Positions 8,433 through 16,343 of a stretch of 64,000 bases of DNA are shown here, piece after piece. Location: contig CAKSKG010000004.1 in assembly GCA_934464775.1 (NCBI GenBank), forward strand, positions 1-64,000. Reading direction: 5' to 3'. The translations under genes and the position numbers were made by a program. This DNA comes from an uncultured Oscillospiraceae bacterium. GTDB taxonomy: Bacteria > Bacillota > Clostridia > Oscillospirales > Ruminococcaceae. How positions within the stretch are numbered: position 1 is the first letter of the stretch; every line of letters starts with the position of its first letter. A model generated the notes under the pieces. That model saw only the letters and a program-made list of their open reading frames with translations, had not been told where the DNA came from and ran no database searches.

Positions 8433-10373
8433 ATGGGACTTACACTTACTGAAAAGATCCTTAAAGCTCACGTTGTTGACGGAGAGTTTGTCAAGGGAAA
8501 AGAGATCGGCATCAGGATCGACCAGACACTTACACAGGACGCAACAGGTACAATGGCTTACCTCGAATACGAGGCAATGGGCGTGCCCCGTGTAAGAACG
8601 GAACGTTCGGTAGCATATATCGACCACAATACTCTCCAGTCGGGCTTTGAAAATGCCGACGACCACAGATTTATCGGCTCCGTTGCAAAGAAGCACGGCA
8701 TTTATTTCAGCAGACCCGGCAACGGCATCTGCCACCAGGTACATCTTGAGCGCTTCGGCGTTCCCGGCAAGACCCTTATCGGCTCCGACAGCCATACTCC
8801 CACAGGCGGCGGTATCGGCATGATCGCTATCGGTGCAGGCGGACTTGACGTAGCTGTTGCAATGGGCGGCGGCGCATACTATATTACATATCCCAAGATC
8901 GTAAAGGTAGAGCTTACAGGCAAGCTTTCTCCCTGGGTATCCGCAAAGGACGTTATCCTTGAAGTTCTCCGCAGAATGTCCGTTAAGGGCGGCGTTGGCA
9001 AGGTGATCGAATACTGCGGCGAGGGTGTAAAGACACTCTCCGTTCCCGAGCGTGCAACTATCACAAACATGGGCGCAGAGCTTGGCGCAACAACATCTAT
9101 CTTCCCCTCCGACGAGATCACAAAGCAGTTCCTCAAGGCTCAGAAGAGAGAAGAGGTATGGACAGAGCTTAAAGCCGATGATGATGCAGTTTATGACGAG
9201 GTGCTGGAGATCAATCTCTCCGAGCTGGTTCCTCTTGCGGCATGTCCCCATTCTCCCGACAACGTAAAGAGCGTTGCGGAGATCGGCAATATGAAGATAG
9301 ATCAGGTATGTATCGGTTCATGCACAAACAGCTCACTGCTTGATATGCTGAAGGTAGCATATATCCTCAAGGGCAAGACTGTTCACCCCGATGTATCACT
9401 TGCTATTGCTCCCGGTTCAAAGCAGGTTCTTAATATGCTTGCTCAGAACGGCGCACTTTCTATTCTTATAGATGCAGGCGCACGTATACTTGAAAGTGCC
9501 TGCGGTCCCTGCATAGGCATGGGTCAGTCACCCAACTCAAAGGGTATCTCACTGCGTACATTCAACCGTAACTTTGAGGGACGCAGCGGTACAAAGGACG
9601 CTCAGATCTATCTTGTATCTCCCGAAATGGCTGCCGCTTCCGCTATCACAGGCGTGCTTACAGACCCCAGAGATCTTGGTGAAATGCCCGAATTCAAGCT
9701 TCCCGAGGAATTTGTTATCAATGATAACATGATCGTTCCTCCCGTTGGCGAGAAGGACATGGATTCCGTCGAGATCCTCAGAGGCCCCAACATCAAGCCT
9801 TTCCCCCAGACGGCTCCTCTGGTTTCCGATATCGAGTGCAAGTGCTCCCTCAAGGTTGGCGACAACATCACAACAGACCATATCATGCCCGCAGGCGCAA
9901 AGATACTTCCTCTCCGTTCAAATATTCCCGCTATCTCTCAGCACTGCTTCACTGTATGCGACGAGCAGTTCCCTGCAAGAGCCAAGGAAATGGGCAAGTC
10001 GATAATCGTCGGCGGCTCCAACTACGGACAGGGCTCTTCAAGAGAACACGCTGCTCTTGCTCCTCTTTATCTCGGCGTAAAGGCGGTTCTGGTAAAGAGC
10101 TTCGCACGTATCCACCGTTCAAACCTTATCAATGCAGGCATTCTTCCTCTTACATTCGTTAACGAGAACGATTATGAGAAGATCAGCCTCGGCGACGATC
10201 TGGCTATCATGAATGTACGTGCCGACATTGAAGCAGGCAAGACTCAGCTTACAGTCGTAAACAAGACAAACGGCGCCGAGATACCTGTTCTCTGCGAGCT
10301 TACAGGCAGAACAAAGGATATTATCCTTGCAGGCGGTCTGCTTGACTATACAAGAGAAAATCTCAGCAAGTAA
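8433..10373 (+). CDS. Aconitate hydratase (aconitase)
   Basis: Interconverts citrate and isocitrate with a [4Fe-4S] cluster. The 646-residue protein is the shorter aconitase/IPM-isomerase-like type. Seen: SDSHTPTGGGIGMIAIGAGG, cluster cysteines in CIGSCTNSS and SACGPCIGMG, and the swivel-domain motif GGSNYGQGSSREHAALAP. The ATG at 8433 gives the expected N-terminus MGLTLTEKILKAH; the ORF extends upstream to 8322 but that part has no family resemblance and no good ribosome site. With icd 0.8 kb downstream it makes the oxidative branch toward 2-oxoglutarate and glutamate. A Rex-like operator covers its promoter. Leucine-pathway LeuCD function is unlikely because both domains are on one chain. 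Confidence 0.93.
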   Translation: MGLTLTEKILKAHVVDGEFVKGKEIGIRIDQTLTQDATGTMAYLEYEAMGVPRVRTERSVAYIDHNTLQSGFENADDHRFIGSVAKKHGIYFSRPGNGICHQVHLERFGVPGKTLIGSDSHTPTGGGIGMIAIGAGGLDVAVAMGGGAYYITYPKIVKVELTGKLSPWVSAKDVILEVLRRMSVKGGVGKVIEYCGEGVKTLSVPERATITNMGAELGATTSIFPSDEITKQFLKAQKREEVWTELKADDDAVYDEVLEINLSELVPLAACPHSPDNVKSVAEIGNMKIDQVCIGSCTNSSLLDMLKVAYILKGKTVHPDVSLAIAPGSKQVLNMLAQNGALSILIDAGARILESACGPCIGMGQSPNSKGISLRTFNRNFEGRSGTKDAQIYLVSPEMAAASAITGVLTDPRDLGEMPEFKLPEEFVINDNMIVPPVGEKDMDSVEILRGPNIKPFPQTAPLVSDIECKCSLKVGDNITTDHIMPAGAKILPLRSNIPAISQHCFTVCDEQFPARAKEMGKSIIVGGSNYGQGSSREHAALAPLYLGVKAVLVKSFARIHRSNLINAGILPLTFVNENDYEKISLGDDLAIMNVRADIEAGKTQLTVVNKTNGAEIPVLCELTGRTKDIILAGGLLDYTRENLSK

Positions 10374-10414
10374 TTTCCGGAAATTATCCCACAAAGGCAG
10401 AGGGGCGAACAAAG

Positions 10415-11002
10415 ATGTCAAACATGAATGACAGGGAAAATGATCCTCATGACTTTGTTCTGCCCGATGCTCCGCCCGAAAATTACAGCTCCGTTCTTCA
10501 TATGCGAAATCTCGAAAGGATACGTGCGGACAAGGCAGAACCGAAGATAACTCCAGAACCCATAAAGGGCTGCTGCGGAGTGAACTGCCGTGAGTGCGAG
10601 TATTTTATCGAGGAAAAGGTTTACCGAAGCCATGACGGGATAGGCTGCAAGGGCTGTGCCGTTGACGGCAGCAGCTGTGAGATACGGCTGTGCTGTATCG
10701 GAAAAGGCTTTGCCGACTGTTCGGAATGCACTGATTTTCCCTGTGATATGCTTAAAGAAGCTTCAAAGGACGAGGACGCAGACAATCTGATGCGGCTGAA
10801 ATCGGAGCATGATACATATGTATCGGGACGTGACCGAAGAACAGGCTCACTGCTGCTGGGAGCGGCTTTGGGACTTGTATTGGGACTTGCCGCAGGGGCG
10901 TTTACTGGACTTGTTCCGCAGTTTGCCGTGTGCGGTGTTATTGTCGGGACGGCTGTGCCTGTGATAATGCTTCTCGGAGACAAAAACGATGACCGCAGAT
11001 GA
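10415..11002 (+). CDS. DUF3795-like Cys-rich protein with C-terminal membrane segments
   Basis: A 195-residue protein of unknown function. The central part (about residues 50-110) is Cys-rich: CCGVNCRECEYF, then GCKGCAVDG, CEIRLCCIGKG and CSECTDFPCD, the pattern of DUF3795 proteins, which probably bind metal or an iron-sulfur cluster. Two hydrophobic segments follow (GSLLLGAALGLVLGLAAGAF and the next), a tail most DUF3795 proteins lack. It lies between aconitase and isocitrate dehydrogenase on the same strand with 41 and 142 bp gaps, so it is probably co-transcribed. A link to the iron-sulfur enzyme aconitase is only suggested by position. Confidence 0.75.
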   Translation: MSNMNDRENDPHDFVLPDAPPENYSSVLHMRNLERIRADKAEPKITPEPIKGCCGVNCRECEYFIEEKVYRSHDGIGCKGCAVDGSSCEIRLCCIGKGFADCSECTDFPCDMLKEASKDEDADNLMRLKSEHDTYVSGRDRRTGSLLLGAALGLVLGLAAGAFTGLVPQFAVCGVIVGTAVPVIMLLGDKNDDRR

Positions 11003-11144
11003 ATGCGGAGCTTTTATGTGAGGTTTTTATGTCTGCTTTTTAAAAGCTTTTCGGCAGGAAAAGCAAAGCTTCGTATATCACTGAAATTGCAGGTCTGCTG
11101 CGAAAAACGGGCATCGCATAGAGATATTTTAGGAGGTAAAACCA

Positions 11145-12356
11145 ATGGAAAAAATCAAAATGACTACTCCGCTGGTCGAAATGGACGGCGACGAGATGAC
11201 CAGGATCATCTGGAAGATGATAAAGGATATCCTTCTCACACCCTATATTGACCTGAAAACCGAATATTACGATCTCGGACTTGAAAACAGAAATGCTACC
11301 GACGATAAGGTAACTGTTGAGTCCGCAGAGGCTACAAAGAAGTACGGCGTTGCCGTAAAGTGCGCTACTATCACTCCCAATGCCGCAAGAATGACAGAGT
11401 ATAACCTCAAGGAAATGTGGAAGTCTCCCAACGGAACTATCAGAGCTATCCTTGACGGCACTGTATTCCGCACACCTATCATCGTAAAGGGTATCACTCC
11501 TTATATTCCCACATGGACAAAGCCTATCACTATCGCACGTCACGCATACGGCGATGTTTACAAGAATACCGAAATGCAGGTGCCCCAGGATTCAAAGTGC
11601 GAGCTGGTATGCACCGATAAGGACGGCAACGAGACACGTCAGATGATCTATGATTTCAAGGACAGTGCAGGCGTTATCCAGGGTATGCACAACAAGGACA
11701 AGTCCATTTCAAGCTTTGCAAGAAGCTGCTTCAACTTTGCGCTTGATACAAAGCAGGATGTATGGTTCGCTACAAAGGATACTATCTCCAAGAAGTACGA
11801 TCACCGCTTCAAGGATATCTTTGCCGAGATCTTCGAGAACGAGTATAAGGATAAGTTCGCAGCAGCAGGCATCGAGTATTTCTATACTCTTATCGATGAT
11901 GCCGTAGCAAGAGTTGTTCGCTCAAACGGCGGCTATATCTGGGCGTGCAAGAACTATGACGGCGATGTTATGTCCGACATGGTCGCAACTGCTTACGGAA
12001 GCCTTGCAATGATGACCTCCGTTCTGGTTTCTCCCGACGGCGTTTATGAGTATGAGGCTGCTCACGGAACAGTTCAGCGTCATTACTACAAGCACCTCAA
12101 GGGCGAAAAGACCTCTACAAACTCTGTTGCAACACTGTTTGCATGGACAGGTGCGCTCCGCAAGAGAGGCGAAATGGATAATCTTCCCGAGCTTTCCGCA
12201 TTCGCAGACAAGCTTGAAAAGGCAACTATACAGACTATTGAAGAGGGCGTTATGACAGGCGATCTGGCTGCACTGTCAACTCTTGAAAACAAGAAGAAGG
12301 TCGATACGGAGGAATTCCTTATCGAAGTTAACGAGCGTCTGAAGAAGATGCTGTAA
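11145..12356 (+). CDS. icd: NADP-dependent isocitrate dehydrogenase (eukaryote-like dimeric type)
   Basis: Oxidatively decarboxylates isocitrate to 2-oxoglutarate, giving NADPH. The 403-residue length and motifs ([41 protein letters not shown]) match the type II homodimeric enzymes also found in eukaryotes, not the E. coli type. TAGGAGGT lies ideally upstream of the ATG at 11145. Acting after aconitase, it supplies 2-oxoglutarate for glutamate synthesis. No citrate synthase or 2-oxoglutarate dehydrogenase is seen in the window, consistent with an incomplete anaerobic TCA pathway, although they could lie elsewhere. Confidence 0.95.
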   Translation: MEKIKMTTPLVEMDGDEMTRIIWKMIKDILLTPYIDLKTEYYDLGLENRNATDDKVTVESAEATKKYGVAVKCATITPNAARMTEYNLKEMWKSPNGTIRAILDGTVFRTPIIVKGITPYIPTWTKPITIARHAYGDVYKNTEMQVPQDSKCELVCTDKDGNETRQMIYDFKDSAGVIQGMHNKDKSISSFARSCFNFALDTKQDVWFATKDTISKKYDHRFKDIFAEIFENEYKDKFAAAGIEYFYTLIDDAVARVVRSNGGYIWACKNYDGDVMSDMVATAYGSLAMMTSVLVSPDGVYEYEAAHGTVQRHYYKHLKGEKTSTNSVATLFAWTGALRKRGEMDNLPELSAFADKLEKATIQTIEEGVMTGDLAALSTLENKKKVDTEEFLIEVNERLKKML

Positions 12357-12375
12357 AAAGCAAGCATAATAAGCG

Positions 12376-12405
12376 GCAGGCGATGCTTTTGTCTGCCTGC
12401 TTTTT
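12376..12405 (+). terminator. Terminator after icd
   Basis: GCAGGC (12376-12381) pairs with GCCTGC (12395-12400), then T5. Its T-tract is also the left end of the long inverted repeat at 12400-12455. Confidence 0.65.
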
Positions 12406-12455
12406 ATGCATCGCAGAGGCTTCGCTTCGGGGGAGCGCCTGCGATGCATAAAAAG
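12400..12455. repeat. 17 bp perfect inverted repeat upstream of rex
   Basis: CTTTTTATGCATCGCAG (12400-12416) is the exact reverse complement of CTGCGATGCATAAAAAG (12439-12455), with a 22 nt loop. It lies between icd and rex and could cut read-through into rex or shape the rex mRNA leader. Confidence 0.8.
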
Positions 12456-12489
12456 TGCATTTCATCGGTTATTGGAAAGGTTTGATAAA

Positions 12490-13122
12490 ATGTCTAAAAA
12501 GGGAGAAATATCAGTCTCCGTTATCAAAAGGCTGCCGAGATATTACCGTTTTATCGGCGAGCTTATAAAGGAAGGAACGGTAAGGATATCATCGGGCGAT
12601 CTTTCAAAGAGAATGTCCCTTACGGCTTCGCAGATAAGGCAGGACCTTAACTGCTTCGGCGGATTCGGTCAGCAGGGCTACGGCTACAATCTTATCGAGC
12701 TGCGTGAGGAGATCGGAAAGATACTGGGCGTTGACAGAGGTTACAGAACAATACTTATCGGAGCGGGAAATCTGGGACGAGCCATTGCAACGCACATGAA
12801 TTTCTCGGAGTACGGTTGCAGCCTTATCGGCGTTTTCGACAGCGATAAATCAAAGATCGGCGAAAATGTTGCGGGGCTTGCTGTCCGTGATATCGAAACG
12901 ATAAAGGAGTTTTCCGAAGAAAACAAGCCTGTGATAGCAATTCTCTGCATTCCCAAGACATCCGCACAGGAGATCGCCGATATGCTGGTCGATCTGGGAA
13001 TAAGAGCATTCTGGAACTTCAGTCACTATGATCTGACGCTGAAACACAGCGATATTATTGTTGAAAATGTACATCTGGGTGACAGTATTATGTTGCTTTC
13101 TTACGGAATTACTAATTCCTGA
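12490..13122 (+). CDS. rex: Redox-sensing transcriptional repressor Rex
   Basis: Homodimeric repressor that senses the NADH/NAD+ ratio. The 210 residues comprise an N-terminal winged helix (about 1-80; SVSVIKRLPRYYRFIGEL, then SASQIRQDL-like TASQIRQDLNCFGGFG) and a Rossmann domain with IGAGNLGRAIATHM, ending in the dimer-swap helix region. The ATG at 12490 follows AAAGG and gives the canonical Rex N-terminus; the ORF upstream to 12406 runs through the inverted repeat and is rejected. Rex usually controls fermentation and NADH-oxidising genes; here it follows icd, and a candidate site sits at the aconitase promoter. Confidence 0.95.
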   Translation: MSKKGEISVSVIKRLPRYYRFIGELIKEGTVRISSGDLSKRMSLTASQIRQDLNCFGGFGQQGYGYNLIELREEIGKILGVDRGYRTILIGAGNLGRAIATHMNFSEYGCSLIGVFDSDKSKIGENVAGLAVRDIETIKEFSEENKPVIAILCIPKTSAQEIADMLVDLGIRAFWNFSHYDLTLKHSDIIVENVHLGDSIMLLSYGITNS

Positions 13123-13142
13123 AAGAAATTTTAAAAAAGTAT

Positions 13143-13171
13143 TTGCATTATGACGAATAGTGTGTTATAAT
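13143..13171 (+). promoter_or_regulatory. Promoter of the unknown gene at 13214
   Basis: TTGCAT (13143-13148), 17 bp spacer, TATAAT (13166-13171). Confidence 0.7.
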
Positions 13172-13213
13172 ATATTTATGTAATTTTTTTATTAGTTCGG
13201 AGGATTCTTTCAA

Positions 13214-14224
13214 ATGAATTTTAACGGTATTTATCCTATCTTTTTTGATGATCTTACAGATACAAAAAATCCCGAAAATCAGGATATAAACTATACAATT
13301 TCCACAACTCCCGCAGCAGTTGAATATTCTTTCCCCCTTAATCAGCCTAAGGTCGTAAGAAAGCTTATGGAGATCAAGGAGCCTATCACTTATATCCAGA
13401 AGGCAATAGGCGAGGAGCAGAGCCAGCTTTATATCCAGCAGGGCGCCGAGCTTAGGGAAAAGTTCCCCATAATCGTTCACTACTGGGAATTCAGAAGCGT
13501 TTATATGAATGCTATCCAGGACAGACGCTACTCTCTCGAAAAGAGAATGCTTTTCATCAACTATATGTGCAAGACTGCACAGTCCATGATAAACGACGGA
13601 AACGAATCTCAGGTTCCCGGTCTTGTTAATTTCTTCTTCAACAAGGGCGACAGAAACGAGATCATAAATATTTTCGGAGATGTAACTCCTCAGTTTGAGT
13701 ACAGCGTAGTTGACGCACTTGCTCTGCTCAGAAGTATGCCCTCCACAAAGGAATTCGATGAGGTAAGAAATACCGTATTTGAAAGACTGGGCTATAAGCT
13801 TGATTTCTCCAATTACAGCGGTCAGTTCAAGAACTGTAAGGACAAGTACGTTGAGATGAAGAAGTATTTCTACAACGATTATCTTGCACAGGGCAAGGCA
13901 AACAGCAAGGAATATATGCTTGAAAACGTAATGGTCAACTATATCTGGACATTATGTATGCCTTTTGCGGACTGCACAAGCGATCTTTGGGACAACTTCA
14001 TTTTCTTTAATACTATATTTAATGCTCTCAAGGTGCTGCTTACCGTTTATATCGACAAGGATAACGGTGATGAGGGCTTTGTAAAGGCTGTTGCAGCATT
14101 TGATTCATCGCTCAGAAGCATCAACGGCGCATTTGACGGCCGCTATGTAAAGACAACGGTCGGAATCATCAAGAAGCGCGGATTTATGACTCCCAACCAT
14201 ATGGCTGCTCTTTCTTTAAGCTAA
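13214..14224 (+). CDS. Protein of unknown function, 336 residues
   Basis: I do not recognise a family. The product is soluble-looking and largely helical by composition, rich in aromatic residues, with no signal peptide, no clear membrane segment and no catalytic motif. It starts MNFNGIYPIFFDDL and contains phrases such as VPGLVNFFFNKGDRNEII. GGAGG stands 9 bp before the ATG, and the gene has its own promoter and a terminator after it, so it is a real, well-translated, monocistronic gene. Its codon usage looks like the highly expressed genes around it (aag, ctt, gct). Neighbours (rex before, moxR after) give no functional hint. Confidence 0.8.
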   Translation: MNFNGIYPIFFDDLTDTKNPENQDINYTISTTPAAVEYSFPLNQPKVVRKLMEIKEPITYIQKAIGEEQSQLYIQQGAELREKFPIIVHYWEFRSVYMNAIQDRRYSLEKRMLFINYMCKTAQSMINDGNESQVPGLVNFFFNKGDRNEIINIFGDVTPQFEYSVVDALALLRSMPSTKEFDEVRNTVFERLGYKLDFSNYSGQFKNCKDKYVEMKKYFYNDYLAQGKANSKEYMLENVMVNYIWTLCMPFADCTSDLWDNFIFFNTIFNALKVLLTVYIDKDNGDEGFVKAVAAFDSSLRSINGAFDGRYVKTTVGIIKKRGFMTPNHMAALSLS

Positions 14225-14230
14225 AATATT

Positions 14231-14288
14231 TATCGGCGGCGGTATCTGCCGATATAATACCTCCGTCCTCGGCGGAGGTATATTTTTT
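14231..14288 (+). terminator. Tandem hairpins and terminator after the unknown gene
   Basis: TATCGGC (14231-14237) pairs with GCCGATA (14248-14254). A second stem, TACCTCCG (14258-14265) with CGGAGGTA (14273-14280), is followed by TATTTTTT. Confidence 0.85.
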
Positions 14289-14324
14289 GATGTGTCAGAA
14301 CAAACCGAAAGGAATGGTGCAATT

Positions 14325-15272
14325 TTGGAAAATACACCTGCACTTGTTTTGCCTGTTGTCAGAGAAATAATTTCCGAAGTGAAAAAAGCGGTGATAGGCA
14401 AGGACGATGTTATAATAAATGCAATGCTGGCAATACTTGCAGGCGGACATATCCTGCTGGAAGATATGCCCGGAGTGGGCAAGACCACACTTGCGCTGGC
14501 TTTTTCAAAGTCAATGTCGCTGGAATGCCGCAGAATGCAGTTCACGGCGGACGTTATGCCCTCCGATGTGACGGGCTTTACGGCAATGAACCGCAAGTCG
14601 GGCGAGTTTGAATATCACCCCGGAACTGCGGTGTGCAATCTCTTCCTTGCGGACGAAATAAACCGTACCTCCAGCCGAACACAGTCTGCACTGCTTGAAG
14701 CAATGGAGGAGCATTCGGTGACGGTGGACGGCATCACGCATACTCTGCCCGAGCCTTATATCGTTATCGCAACTCAGAACCCCGTCGGTTCGGCAGGAAC
14801 ACAGCTTCTTCCCGAATCGCAGCTGGACAGATTCATGGTGCGGCTGTCACTGGGCTATCCCGATCCTGCCAGCGAGGTAGAGATTCTCAAAGCAAAAAAG
14901 GGAGTTTCTCCCGTTGACAGCATAAAGCCCGTTATAACAGCCGAAAAGCTTTATGCAATAAGAAAAATGACAGCCGAAATATATGTTGACGACCGTGTTT
15001 ACCGCTATATTGCGGATATCGCAGCCGCAACAAGAAATTCCTCTGAGATATCTCTGGGAATATCTACAAGAGGAGCTATCGCAGTTTCGGCAATGGCGAA
15101 GGCAACGGCTGTTTTAAAGGGCAGAAATTACGTTATTCCCGAGGACGTGGACTATGTTCTTGTTCCGTCGGCTGCCCACAGAATAATACTTACTTCACAG
15201 TCGAGAGATACGGCAGAGGCTGCCGCTGCACTGAAAAATGCGGCTGCATCGGTGCGTCAGCCCAGATTGTAA
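14325..15272 (+). CDS. MoxR-family AAA+ ATPase
   Basis: AAA+ ATPase thought to act as a chaperone in assembling membrane or cofactor complexes. Walker A is seen in EDMPGVGKTTLALAF and Walker B with sensor in LFLADEINRTSSRTQSALLEAMEE, followed by the lid domain. The start is uncertain: TTG at 14325 has AAAGGA (14308-14313) 11 bp upstream, while GTG at 14292 lies just beyond a terminator and has no spaced site. It heads the conserved moxR, DUF58, transglutaminase cluster, and its stop is 4 bp before the DUF58 start. Confidence 0.9.
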   Translation: MENTPALVLPVVREIISEVKKAVIGKDDVIINAMLAILAGGHILLEDMPGVGKTTLALAFSKSMSLECRRMQFTADVMPSDVTGFTAMNRKSGEFEYHPGTAVCNLFLADEINRTSSRTQSALLEAMEEHSVTVDGITHTLPEPYIVIATQNPVGSAGTQLLPESQLDRFMVRLSLGYPDPASEVEILKAKKGVSPVDSIKPVITAEKLYAIRKMTAEIYVDDRVYRYIADIAAATRNSSEISLGISTRGAIAVSAMAKATAVLKGRNYVIPEDVDYVLVPSAAHRIILTSQSRDTAEAAAALKNAAASVRQPRL

Positions 15273-15276
15273 TGCC

Positions 15277-16329
15277 ATGAGATTTGTTTATTTTGCAATA
15301 CTTATCGGATTGTGTTTTTTCTACGCTCTTTATTCGGACAATTTATCGCTGATAGTTCTGATAATGGCGGTGCTTATTCCGATAGCATTGTTCGTGCTGC
15401 TGAAATACTCGGTATCGAAGCTGAAAATTTCTGCGGCAGCTTCCGATTCAAAGGTGAAGAAAAACGGCTTTGCGGAAATTGCGGTCAGAATAGAAAACAG
15501 GTCGGTATTTCCCGTTTCCGCACTTTCTCTTTCCGTCACAAGCGTGAGATATCCAACGGGTGAGCAGGAAAGTCAGTCGGTGTCGGTGCCTGTTCCTGCG
15601 ATGAGCTGTCAGCAGGTGAGCATAAAGATCAGCTCCGAATACTGCCAGCGTGTGTGCTGTACGGTAAGCGGCATAAAAGCGTTCGATCTGTTGAGATTGT
15701 TTTCCGCAAAGGTAAAAAAATGCGGCGTTATCAGCGCATATGTTGATTTTCTGCCGTCGGGCGCAAAGCCTCTTTCCGAGAAATATGTAACGATGTTTTC
15801 GGCAGTGCAGCCCGTTTCTTCCGAGAAAACCGCTGCAAAGAGCAATACTTCACAGGATTTTGATGAGCTTCGTGAATACCGTGACGGCGACAAGCTGAAC
15901 AGGATAGCATGGAAGCTAAGCGGAAGATCGGAGGAGCTTATCGTCCGTGACAGCTCAAAGGGCGGAAGATCGGATATACTGCTTATTGCAGACACAGCCT
16001 CCGCAGGCAATGATATACGTGTGTCCGACAGCATTTTTGAAACATTTTATTCGGCGGCAACAAAGCTCTGCGAGCAGGAGATCCCCTTTGATGCTTATAC
16101 TTCATCGGGAGAATTTATTGCCGATATATCACTTTCGGACAGATTTGAAAGCTGTATCGGCGGAATTTACGGCAGTGTCATATCGGCGGAAAAGGCTGCC
16201 GAAAATAAGGAGAACCGCAGATACGATATCATTTATGTTGTGGCTGCCGTCGGGTCGGACAGCTGTGCTGACGCACTTAGAAAGGGCTTTGGCGCAAGGA
16301 ATGTTATTTTTATCACTCCGTCGGAATAA
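15277..16329 (+). CDS. DUF58 domain protein
   Basis: Membrane-anchored protein of 350 residues. Two hydrophobic segments at the N-terminus (about residues 3-40) precede an extracytoplasmic-like beta region and the DUF58 signature ELREYRDGDKLNRIAWKLSGR at about residues 195-215, then a von Willebrand A-like part with LLIADTAS. DUF58 proteins almost always pair with MoxR ATPases, as here. The start at 15277 is 4 bp after the moxR stop with no clear ribosome site, so translation is probably coupled; an in-frame ATG at 15238 inside moxR is the alternative. The biochemical role is unknown. Confidence 0.87.
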   Translation: MRFVYFAILIGLCFFYALYSDNLSLIVLIMAVLIPIALFVLLKYSVSKLKISAAASDSKVKKNGFAEIAVRIENRSVFPVSALSLSVTSVRYPTGEQESQSVSVPVPAMSCQQVSIKISSEYCQRVCCTVSGIKAFDLLRLFSAKVKKCGVISAYVDFLPSGAKPLSEKYVTMFSAVQPVSSEKTAAKSNTSQDFDELREYRDGDKLNRIAWKLSGRSEELIVRDSSKGGRSDILLIADTASAGNDIRVSDSIFETFYSAATKLCEQEIPFDAYTSSGEFIADISLSDRFESCIGGIYGSVISAEKAAENKENRRYDIIYVVAAVGSDSCADALRKGFGARNVIFITPSE

Positions 16330-16343
16330 TTTGGGAAATATCT

